From assembly GCA_023091735.1 (NCBI GenBank), contig JALKBU010000082.1, positions 1 to 64,000 on the forward strand: a stretch of 64,000 nt of DNA, read 5' to 3'. The stretch is from Trichomonas tenax. Taxonomy: Eukaryota > Parabasalia > Trichomonadida > Trichomonadidae. Each line of letters begins with the position of its first letter. Positions within the stretch are counted from its first letter, which is position 1. Made by a program: the position numbers and the translations under genes. Positions 38,170-47,800 of the stretch are shown here, piece by piece. Below the pieces are notes generated by a model, which had not been told where the DNA came from, searched no databases, and saw only the letters and a program-made list of their open reading frames with translations.

Positions 38170-40488
38170 GGGTTATTTTGGGTTCCCAAAAAACGATTAT
38201 TTTTCCCAGAATTTGGGACTTTTTTGGGAAATAAAGTTCGAAAATTTTGACGATTATTCCAAAAACAAGAATTCGAAATATCTCTGTATATGTTTCATAC
38301 ATTGAAATACAACTTCTATGATAGATATATGTGACCAAATGCGCATAAGGCTATAATAATGTTCACATCTGATTACATTCTTTTGGTCGTAATTTGGACT
38401 AATTAGTGAGAAAATTTTGATATTTTGATGTAGATTTGTAATATATCATTATACTATGTACTGCCAATATAAGTATATTCTAATTATATCTATATCTCAT
38501 GCTCACTTTTTTTGAGTTTTTATATTTCGATATAGTTATGAGTTGAAGACTGTTACACATCTTTTTATGATGTGGTATTATCTGTTTATGGCACTACAAA
38601 ACATGAAAATTACAACTAAAACACCAACATATTCGATGCCTACCATACAGAATGAAATATCATTGGAAATGTCACATTTCTTGTTCATTTTCCCGAACTC
38701 ATTGATGTTCTGGATGAGACGGACATTAAATGCGTTATTTTCAAAGTTATTTGATCCTTTGGTTTATAACCTAGGCTTAATAAGCTACTTTACAGCATTT
38801 TGTTGATTAGCATGTGAATGCATAGTCAGCAGAGGTACTGTGCTTTTTAGATTCGCTAAAAAATGTACGAATCAGGCGAATCTGCTTTATTTTATCAGAA
38901 ACATCTATGTTTCAATCCATTTTATCCTTCTCTATACCAATGAAGACAAAATGGAATTAAATACAGTTGTTTATAGTCTTTTTAAATAAGTTTGATAATA
39001 TCGAATAGAATTTTGACGCTTTTGTCGCTAGTGAGCAATGTGCGGTGTATGTGAATGAATTTGGCGCTATACTTATTAACATATATCGTTAATTTTGAAA
39101 TCAACTTTATTGAAAACTTAGTAAAAATGACTAATTCGTCAATAAATAGATTACAAATATGTATTATCACATCCACACATGATAATAAAGCTATTATTAT
39201 TTTTGACATTTTGACAAAATCACTTTACATTGTCCAAAATATTCATCATAAGAAATTTTGTTATTTAGACTGTTGCTGATCGATTGCTCTGCATAGGATG
39301 GATATATATAAGTGCAAAATCATCTGCACGTAACAGGATCAAATTTTATTGAGATATGTTTGTATCAAGCTCTATATATCGTTAAAAACATATGTAACTC
39401 TATTATCTGGATGCACAGAAAAAGCAGTGCTTAGCATTAAATCCACAAAATATTGACTATTCGGTATCAAGAGAATTTTCGATGTCGGAGGAGTTTTATA
39501 TTGTACAAATTTTCACATAAGCGATATAATGACTCATAGATGTATATGATAGATTATATACATATAATACTATATATCATACTTTGTTAACATGCATATA
39601 AATCAAATATATAGCGCTCTATGATGGCATTTTTACATTGGTGAAATGTCACTTTTATTTAAAATGATTGGCATTCCCCCATAATATAATTATTTTTATT
39701 CTGTTAAATTGCTATTTTCGTATAATATGCAGATAACCAAATATAATATATTATATTCTATCTTCCATCTTGCTGTATACATGATTATCAATTTTACAAA
39801 AGAACCCATAACTGTTAACCAAAACGAGACAACAATGTATAGAATCTCAATAAAAATACAAATCCTATTGAACAAGTGCATTACTCTGAAATTTTCTTTC
39901 GAATCACAAATTGATTATTTCAAAATTGAAAATTGAAAGGAAACAACATCAAAATTCTACAAAGCATCCACATGAAAGCAATTTCTAACATTTGTATCTA
40001 GAAAATCAATTATTTAGCGATAATTTTAAATTACCATATTATATAATCTGATTTATATCAGTATAACCATAGAATAATAATATAATGATGGTTGGTACTA
40101 CTGTGCACTTATTCATATTGAATAATATGCCATTTTGGATATACTTTAAATATTGAAAAAATATCAATTACCGACAACAATAGATGAATCATTGATATAT
40201 TGTTATAACAGTAATAAATTTTTATTTTCTAAAATATTATAGGTTAAATATGGATTATTGGAGAATATCGAAATTAGATTTCGACAAATATCAGATTTAA
40301 CAAGATATAGCTATCAAACAATTTGGCTTTATAAGGCACTTGTTTGATATATATAGATGATTCAAGAATATATCACATTTTTGAAAAAAAAATTCAAAAT
40401 TTTTCGAACCTTATTTCCTAAAAAAATCCCAAATTCTGAGGAAAAATAATCGTTTTTTGGGACTTTTTTTGGGAACCCAGAATAACCC
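38170..40488. mobile_element. Non-autonomous TIR transposon inserted in ankyrin gene
   Basis: The left end GGGTTATTTTGGGTTCCC (38170) is matched by the inverted right end (complement GGGTTATTCTGGGTTCCC, ending 40488). Similarity continues inward for about 80 bp through CGATTATTTTTCC, AGAATTTGGGA and GGAAATAA. The flanks read CAATCATTC on the left and AAATCATTC on the right, a 9-bp target duplication with one mismatch or an exact 8-bp one; the flank is itself repetitive, so this is not certain. Long TIRs and 8-9-bp duplication would fit Mutator-like or hAT elements. The 2.1-kb interior is AT-rich and encodes no transposase; one 87-residue ORF (38543-38806) is unassigned. The ankyrin repeats on either side belong together. 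Confidence 0.78.
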
Positions 40489-40814
40489 AAATCATTCACA
40501 TTTTATCATCATTATGATATAGAATCAATCATTCACATTTTATCCTCATTATGATATAAGACTCCATTATCAATTGCAGTTGAAATGAAATTTCTCGAAA
40601 TCGTTCAATTCCTAAAATTGAATGGAGCAACTGACTGATTTCACATCTTATGTAGTGTGTCTGGATAATTTTCAGCATCTCGGTCTAGGAGATGATATTT
40701 AAAAGGTCTGATTTTATTTTGGATATTTGACAGCTTAATTTTGAAATATGAATTAGAATGAATTTTTCATATCGCATTGCGATAAAAATTATTTCATATT
40801 TTTTTGTAATATAA

Positions 40815-40830
40815 ATTTACATGACAAAAA
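40815..40830 (+). promoter_or_regulatory. Promoter motif before SAPS-like gene
   Basis: ATTTACATGACAAAAA ends 25 bp before ATG 40856. The frame can be extended to a TTG at 40835, but that codon lies right after the motif and is unlikely to be used. Confidence 0.6.
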
Positions 40831-40855
40831 GTATTTGGAAAAAAAATTGACGCAA

Positions 40856-42229
40856 ATGTCTTGGAGTTCAAATCGTGAGATTATTAAACGTTTTGAATCA
40901 GAGGCAGAGCGTGGAACTTTGACACTCGAAAGTCTTTTAAAAGAAGACTGTTTTATTAATGCTCTTGGCCAGCATCTCGAAAATATTTCAAGTTTTGTTG
41001 CCAAAAACGTTCCAACATTGATTAAAATGGCTATACATTTAGAAGAAACACCTAATGGTGTTGATCCAAACAGGTGTTGTAAAGCCCTTGTCTCACATAA
41101 TTCAAAAATCATTGACGCTTTAGTTAACGACGCCAATGTTGTCACATTGCTAACAAACTCTATAACTCAGGATATTTACTATCCCAACTATTTCAAAATT
41201 CTTCAATTTGCGATAGATTCAGATTTTCTTAGCAAAATACCAGAACCTGATATATTTTTTCAAAACCTCGTGAACAAAATCAATAACCAGAACGTTTTTC
41301 AATTTTTAACAAATATTAGAAATCATTACGATTGGTTATATAAAGTTGAAGCAGACAAAAAGCTCATGGCGAAGATATACGATGAAGAATATACAGTTTC
41401 GTGCTGTTTACGTCTCATCGTATCGCTTCTTGAAGGTTGTGAAACAAACGATTTAATTACACGGCTTTCTTCTTTCGACAATTTCAAGTTGATATTCGAA
41501 ACAGGAATCGATGCACCTACATATGATATATCAGAGAAAGCTTTTAAGATATTATCTCTGATGTTAAGAACTTCACAAGATGATAATCAAGAAAACAGCA
41601 AAGAACTCACACAATTTGATAAGATAGTACTTTATTTACAAGAAAATGTCAATAAATTATGCGATTTTATCCTGAGAAATGACGAATTTCTTGGTGATAA
41701 ATGCCACGCTGTTGAAATCATTCACGATATTGTTGAAGTTAGTGGAAAATGTTCAGAGTGTATACTCGATGTACTAAGTCTCTTATTTAAACTGTTTTTC
41801 AAGCAGCCAACTAATTCATTCTTACACTGCGCGTTTTTGGCCCTTTTTGAGATCATACTAGAACTAAATTCGAAGATTTGGTCAAAAGTTGTTAGTGATT
41901 TGAATATAATGCAGAAAATGATAGAAGAACACAATAATATGAATTTGATTACTGTAAATTACCATGGTTTTATTATAAAGATATCTGAAAATCTTCGTCA
42001 GAGACTCACAGAAGCTGAAATCGAGATACCAGAAAATTTTAAAAAATTCGTTGATGAAGTTGTTGAACCAACTCTCAAACGATGCGAAACATCCTATGGA
42101 GGCAATGTTCCAAAGATTGATGATACTACTAGTTCACATTTCTTAGAATCAAAGACAATTGTTGATGACGACTTTGAAGATGTTGCTGATCCAAACGATA
42201 ATTCTGAAGAAGAAGAGGAAGAGAGCTGA
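40856..42229 (+). CDS. SAPS-domain protein, PP6 regulatory-subunit-like
   Basis: 457 residues, all helical with HEAT-like spacing. The N terminus LTLESLLKEDCFINALGQH resembles the conserved opening of SAPS/SIT4-associated proteins (T..ELL.E.....C), and the middle CRLIVSLLEGCETNDLITRL and FDNFKLIFETGIDAPT fit the family's repeated helices. The C terminus is acidic (DDDFEDVADPNDNSEEEEEES), also typical. SAPS proteins bind PP6/Sit4 phosphatase and set its targets in cell-cycle and stress signalling. The match is from memory and partial; another armadillo-like protein is possible. No membrane segment. Confidence 0.6.
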   Translation: MSWSSNREIIKRFESEAERGTLTLESLLKEDCFINALGQHLENISSFVAKNVPTLIKMAIHLEETPNGVDPNRCCKALVSHNSKIIDALVNDANVVTLLTNSITQDIYYPNYFKILQFAIDSDFLSKIPEPDIFFQNLVNKINNQNVFQFLTNIRNHYDWLYKVEADKKLMAKIYDEEYTVSCCLRLIVSLLEGCETNDLITRLSSFDNFKLIFETGIDAPTYDISEKAFKILSLMLRTSQDDNQENSKELTQFDKIVLYLQENVNKLCDFILRNDEFLGDKCHAVEIIHDIVEVSGKCSECILDVLSLLFKLFFKQPTNSFLHCAFLALFEIILELNSKIWSKVVSDLNIMQKMIEEHNNMNLITVNYHGFIIKISENLRQRLTEAEIEIPENFKKFVDEVVEPTLKRCETSYGGNVPKIDDTTSSHFLESKTIVDDDFEDVADPNDNSEEEEEES

Positions 42230-42769
42230 TTGAATTAAATTCGGATATACTTGTTTTTTAATCTGTTTCAGGTTATTTAATAAATTTGTTATTTCGTTTC
42301 ATATCAACATTTACATGAAGATACCGCCTCAAGTCTTGTTATTATATAAGTTCTTTTCGTTAAATAATATCAAATTTTCTCGAATGAATTATTACGAAGA
42401 GCACAATAGTTAAAGTGATATTTGGCATTTCTATTTTTGTTTGAAATGTTGATTTATGGTTAACAGAGCTCAAATGAAGAAGAAGAAAACAACATATATT
42501 GAAGTATTTTACATATCAGATCTGTAATTTACGTGCCAAATTTACCAAATAGTTTTCCGGAAATATTATAGATTTCGTATTATATGATAGTATATGTGTT
42601 TTGTTTGTCGACAAGTCACTTCGTAAAGTGTCAGATTGTCAGATTTTCGGCATTGAAAAATAGTAAAAAAGATTAAAAATTCATTTTGTCAAGTAAAATT
42701 TTATTTGCCAAATAAAAAATAGTTGTCAGATTCGAAATTAGAGGGGGGAGTATTCAAATTTGAAATTTA
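42230..42769. other. Spacer with orphan promoter motifs
   Basis: About 540 bp of AT-rich DNA. Motif copies TTCGTAAAGTGTCAGATT (near 42620) and TTTGTCAAGTAAAATT (near 42686) face the hairpin locus but no intact gene, possibly marking a lost gene or a small RNA unit. Confidence 0.45.
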
Positions 42770-43530
42770 AAAAGCGTGCTTTTCGTCCATTTCTGCTGTT
42801 GTGTGCAACTATGCCACACTGCATGGCTGCGCGCAGCAGCAGAAATGGATGCCTTAGGGATACATAGATACCAGACATTCACCAGCTAAAGAAGCAAAAA
42901 ACACAGCTTTGTCCTCGCATATAATTTAAAATAAAAAAAGCGTGCTTTTCGTCCATTTTTGCTGCTGTGTGCAATTGCATCACACTGTGTGGCTGCGCAC
43001 AGCAGAAAACATGTAGGAAAAGCACTTTTTCAAAGTCGATTGAAAATCTAAATTATTTTGACATAGACCGAGATCCCTCATTTCTTTAACAAGTAAATCC
43101 TTAGCATCACATGAATCTAAGTCAATCATCCGCTGAAGAAGCAAGGGATCTTCTGTTTTTTTGCCGAGATAACTTCGATTCACAAAAATATTTTGCTTTT
43201 TAGTCATCTTTGATACTGAGCACATCTACCACACATATGATAGCTGCACACAGTATCAAAGATGTCTAAAAAGCAGATTTTTTTAAAAAAATCAATCGAC
43301 ATGATTTCGGCAAAGGCTGATGTTTTTCGCTTCTTTAGCTAGTGACTTCTTAGAGATACATAGATCTCAGATATTCACCAGCTAAAGAAGCGAAAAACAT
43401 CAGCCTTTGCCGAAATTACTTCGATGCACAACTTTCTTCTTGAAAGTGTTTTTAACCCATTTCTGCTGCTGCGCGCAGCCATGCAGTGTGGCATATCTGC
43501 ACACAACAGCAGAAATGGGTTAAAAGCACC
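42770..43530. repeat. Locus of nested hairpins with a conserved core
   Basis: At least five inverted repeats lie in 760 bp. H1 42786-42849 (arms TCCATTTCTGCTG), H2 about 42953-43008 (a tandem relative of H1), H3 about 43196-43276 (25-bp arms ending TCATCTTTGATACTG), H4 43303-43418 (about 38-bp perfect arms including AGCTAAAGAAGCGAAAAAC) and H5 43455-43522 (arms AACCCATTTCTGCTG). H1, H2, H3 and H5 share a core with CCACAC or TCACAC in the loop and GCA/TGC at the base. H4 has a different core, partly repeated after H1 at 42855-42920. Outer arms differ between copies. Confidence 0.8.
42980..43225 (-). CDS. Small ORF embedded in hairpin locus
   Basis: 81 residues, with coding-like centre RSYLGKKTEDPLLLQRMI and DAKDLLVKEMRDLGLCQ. 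A diverged, stop-containing copy of the RSYLGK part lies antisense inside hairpin H4, so this is one unit of a small repeated family. Its ATG falls within the core of hairpin H3. No family recognised; probably a fragment. Confidence 0.3.
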   Translation of the reverse strand: MCSVSKMTKKQNIFVNRSYLGKKTEDPLLLQRMIDLDSCDAKDLLVKEMRDLGLCQNNLDFQSTLKKCFSYMFSAVRSHTV

Positions 43531-43591
43531 TATATAACGTAATTTATTTCTCTCACATCAAATTCAAATAGATATTCACCCTTTATTATTA

Positions 43592-43610
43592 TTTTTTTTT
43601 TTTTTTTTTT
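43592..43610. repeat. T19 tract
   Basis: Uninterrupted run of 19 T between the hairpin locus and the 1-kb TIR element. Confidence 0.9.
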
Positions 43611-43760
43611 GATATTTTTCGCTTAACATTAAAAGGTCACCTTTTAAATTCTAACAATCCGACACTTTACAACGTGACTCGTTGACACGCAAAACATATG
43701 AGGTATAGTTTGTGTTTATATTATTTAAAACATATGTTAATGCTTTGATATATAGAAGAA

Positions 43761-44757
43761 TGGAGTTTAATGGAATAAAAAAAATTATTGGAATAAAGTG
43801 AATTTGGAATCAAACCCTATTTTGGAATAACCGCCAATTTGGAATAATGACGGTTATTCCATATGCCAAAAATAGGTCGAAAAGTGACAATAATGGAATA
43901 CCCGAATTATTTGGAATCGCCGAATATTTGGATATGCGCATAATGCTCTCAAAATTTGGAATCAACTTCGATATTGGAATTAGGAATAATGGATAATAAT
44001 GGAATCAAAAATACTTTGGAATAACCGTCAGGGAGTTGGAAACATAATCGCTTTATCCTCAATTCCATTATAAATTGAGATAGCATTATCATCCATAATT
44101 TGTGGTAAAAAGGAAAAAGGAAAGACTACCGCGAGTCAAACCCCCAAACCTCTTCATTAAAGCTTGGAGTGTTTTGCCAATTGAGCTATGACGCGAAGCA
44201 ATTTGTCTCAATCTTTTTCAGGTATTTAATCGCATGCTAAATATTTGGAATCTCAGGATCTTCAAAATCGATGGGCACTTCAAATATAGAGCATATGCAA
44301 TAACAATGATTAAAAAATCGAAAAGTTAGAAGTGATTTATTCTGATATCTTTTCATTTTATAGCAAAACTAAATTTTCAATCGATAGAATTCATTGGCTG
44401 TCGTCTTGCATATATCATAGCACGCATCAATGTATTCTCTATTCAACAAAAACGTGTAATCAAAGTTGAAGAATAACTGACATGTAAACAAGCTCGATGT
44501 CAGCTAACAACTTATTAATAAGTTGCTATATAACAGAGACCTTGAGGTCGATTCCTAATTCCATTATTCCACTTTTGATTCCAATTCCGAATTCATTTTG
44601 ATTCCAAATAATTCGGGTATTCCATTATTGTCACTTTTCGACCTATTTTTGGCATATGGAATAACCGTCATTATTCCAAATTGGCGGTTATTCCAAAATA
44701 GGGTTTGATTCCAAATTCACTTTATTCCAATAATTTTTTTTATTCCATTAAACTCCA
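43761..44757. mobile_element. One-kb element with 158-bp near-perfect TIRs
   Basis: Left TIR 43761-43918 and right TIR 44600-44757 are inverted copies with no mismatch that I can find (ends TGGAGTTTAATGGAATAAAA). The TIRs and subterminal DNA contain many TTGGAATA or TGGAATC units, like subterminal transposase-binding repeats. The 680-bp interior has no coding frame but contains a tRNA-like sequence. No convincing target duplication is visible (flanks TAGAAGAA and ATCAAGAA). TIR identity implies recent activity or conversion. The right end stops 120 bp before the Sec7 gene and carries TTGTCACTTTT, a host promoter-motif half. Confidence 0.82.
44124..44195 (-). pseudogene. tRNA-like remnant inside TIR element
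   Basis: On the minus strand a 72-nt stretch has an A-box-like TAGCTCAATTGGC and a B-box-like GGTTTGACTC at tRNA spacing, followed by a T-rich run (TCTTTCCTTTTTCC) that could end Pol III transcription. The stems do not pair properly: D-stem GCTC faces AAAC, the T stem faces GGGGG/CGCGG, and the acceptor ends do not match. So it is a decayed tRNA or tRNA-derived sequence. The anticodon cannot be set safely. Confidence 0.4.
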
Positions 44758-44877
44758 ATCAAGAAATAAAAAGATGCTGAAAAAATCTACAAAATAAGCG
44801 TAAGTAAATATCCCAAAACATCGATAAAAATGATATAAAAAGAATCAGTTCGAAAAAACGATAACTTTTAGCAAAAA

Positions 44878-47800
44878 ATGAACGATCCTATTCAGGGTCA
44901 AATCTCTATAATTAAACCATTTTTGGAGGATATCTCCGGTGATTCTTTCTTTAAAAAGGACAAACACCTTAAAGAAAAACTAAACAAAGCAATAAATGCA
45001 TTAAATTTGTCGGATATTTCTCCAACAATTGATTTAATAATAGAATTAATACCAAAAGATAGAAAATCAATCAGAATTCCGTGCATAGAAGTACTTGAGA
45101 AACTTTTTTCGGCCCAAAACCTTGAATTCTTCTTGGCTGCAAACACATCAACGCAAATTATTCATATTTTAATAAATATTCTCCAAGAACACAAATCTCC
45201 TCAGTTTATGGAAGCATTAAAATGCTTAACTGCATTTCTAAATTCATCAAATCAGCAACTTTATCTTCATAATGAGGATTTGCAGTACTTTTTAACAGAA
45301 ATACTTGCACAGTTCGATACAAATCAAAATGCAGATAACAGAAAAGCAGTTGAATTGCTTTTATCAGCTAACATTTCAATTATCAACAATTCTCTCGAAC
45401 AGAGCACTTTAGATAAGATTGCGATATCAGATTACAAAATAACATTGACTACTCTTATTAAATTCATGTCACCTTCACTCAATGACAATTCGCTTTTCGT
45501 TTTACTTCCAATTATTCATGATCTCTTCTTTAAGGCTCCTCAGCCTTTAAAGGATACAAATGAATATAAGCAGATAGCTATGGTTGACATACCACAGTTA
45601 TTCATTCAAATTGCATTCACAACTTCCGATACATTTTATAATCAGATATTTGAAATGTTCCAAGAGTTTTCTGCAATGGGAGACTTCATTATTCCATCGT
45701 TTCCAGCTATTATTGCGCAATTAATCACCCCTGCTTTCGAAAGCCAAAGTAATTTAATTGTTAAAGCTGTGTCTTATCTCGAAGTCATCAGCTCGCTCGA
45801 AAGGAATGTTCTCATGATTGTCTTTGCAATGTGCGACTGCAGTTCGACTGATAGCTATAGAGTATTCGAAAAACTTGTTCATGCAATTACGCAATGCTGT
45901 TTGACTCTTTCTTCGAATGCTACTGCATCGATATCATGTTTGCGCTGCTTGTATTCGATTCTCGCATCATTCAGGAACTTCTTCCTCACTGCTGGAATGA
46001 AAGGTGATGATGGTGCCAGCGATAGCGAGAGATTTGTTTTAGAGAAGAAGATGACAATGGAAGGATGTGCAACTTTGTTTAATGAATCAGTCAAAAAAGG
46101 TATTGCCTCAATGATACAAAGTGAACTTGTTGAAAATGATTTATTCCAGATAGGTGCATTCTTAAAGTCATCGCCTCTTCTGAATCCATCAGCAGTTAGT
46201 GAATATATCGTTAAAGCAGAAAACGTTCAAGCTTTGGATGGTTTCGTTTCAACATTTAATTTCAAGAATGTTACACTTGATCAAGCTCTTAGAGATCTCT
46301 GTGCTTCATTCTTGTTACCAGGCGAAGCGCAACAGATTGATAGAGTTATGGTTGCTGTCTCAAAGAAGTTCCACGAAGACAACAATTGGATGTCTGAAGA
46401 CGCTGCTTACGCTATTGCTTTTTCTATTATCATGCTCCAAACAGACTTACACAATGAAAACATCAAGAGAAAGATCACATGTGATGAGTGGATAAAGAAT
46501 ACAAGAGAAGTAGAGTTCGCAAGAGAAGTTGATATCTCTGTATTGAAAGATATCTATGAACGTGTTAAAGCTAAGCCATTGAAGATGAAGACAATCTTCA
46601 CAACTGATGGAAATGCAGAACAGATGCAGAAGAAGAGCAGGCAATTGCTTAGAGATCTCATGGAACGCTCTAACAAAGAAGGTCTCCCAACACTTACAAG
46701 AGAATTGTTGATTCTTGTTATTGATAGATTATGGCCAACACTATTCGCTTGTTTATCATTATTATTATCGAATTATGCTATCTCTGATATTGTTCATTTA
46801 ACGCTCGACTGCATTCACCAGCTTGTTTTCTTCCTTTCTAATTTCAGCATGCAGAAAGAACTTGATTCCATTGTTTCATTCTTATGCATGTACTGTCAAA
46901 CATCATCAGGTGATTGCCAGACTCTCGCTATCAATGAAGTTTGTATGCTTGCGAAGGAGTGTGGTGAAGGATTCGGAATGTCATGGGTTTACATTCTTCA
47001 GCTGTTTTCCAAGATCTACACTTGGGGTGCAACAGATTTAGCTGCTATTGATGAGTCAGCCAAAACTGCTGAAAAGCAATCAACTGCAGTTAATCACACA
47101 CAAGAAATCGACACAGTTTATTGGTTCGCTAACTCACTTCCTGGGTTTGCATTTGTTGAGTTCGTTAAGTGCATGTGCTCTGTTGCCACTGAAGAATTAT
47201 GCATGAATCCTCCAATTATTTTCACATTACAGAAAATTGTTGAATTGATGAAAGAGAGCTTCGATAGAGTCAGATTCATTTGGTCGCAGACATGGACTCT
47301 TGTTAGAGCTCAATTCAACAGGACCGCATGCCTTGGCCACAACGAGATATCAATGTATGCAATCGATGGACTTAGGCAAGTAGTCCAAGCAGGAATTAAG
47401 AACAAAGAAAAATGGTCACAATTCCAGAACGACATTCTTTCGCCATTCCTTACAATCTTCATGAACAATGTTCTTTTGGATCCACGAAAACTAGTTTTGA
47501 ACATTGTTGAATATGTCATTCCGCTCATTGATTCTGCTTGGGATATTATTGTGGAAATATTGGAGGCTGCTTCATGCGATCAAGAAAGCTCTATCATTCA
47601 GCAATCTTTCTTTATTTTCAGCAACTGCTATAAGACAATTCCACCAAGGCATGATCTCAAAGTATTCCTGATTATTGCAAACTACATCATTCAGACAACA
47701 GTCCCATCATTAAACCTTCAGTCAGCGAAATTGCTTCCTGAGAAATGCGAACAAATTACAGAAATCACATCATTGATTCTTCAAGTTATTCCAACTGTTT

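Larger units (their letters stand above)
36821..40638 (+). pseudogene. Ankyrin protein pseudogene split by a TIR element
   Basis: The N-terminal segment (36821-37057, MSKSDVYQFIFDKAVFF) is BTB-like as in trichomonad DUF3447 ankyrin proteins. It is followed after frameshifts (37057-37200) by one frame from about 37160 to 37808 with a single in-frame TAG at 37584-37586. The region reads NTVYNLASFVCQYGSFE and later IVQYIIEHGADIN. Further ankyrin repeats (SLEIVQYLVEHGADVN near 37930, SLEIVKYLVEHGADVN near 38055) alternate with a non-ankyrin 35-40-bp unit. A 2.3-kb insertion (38170-40488) separates these from a final repeat at 40562-40638 (PLSIAVEMKFLEIVQF, ending NGATD and TGA). It is clearly inactive. 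Confidence 0.75.

Noticed and set aside
38543..38806. Transposase gene inside the 2.3-kb element
   Set aside because: The 87-residue frame has no catalytic motif or recognisable transposase sequence.
42770..43530. CRISPR array
   Set aside because: Repeats are foldbacks of different length and orientation without regular spacers, and the genome is eukaryotic.
44124..44195. Functional suppressor tRNA reading UAA
   Set aside because: Considered because of the many in-frame stops, but D, T and acceptor stems do not pair and TAA ends many normal genes here.
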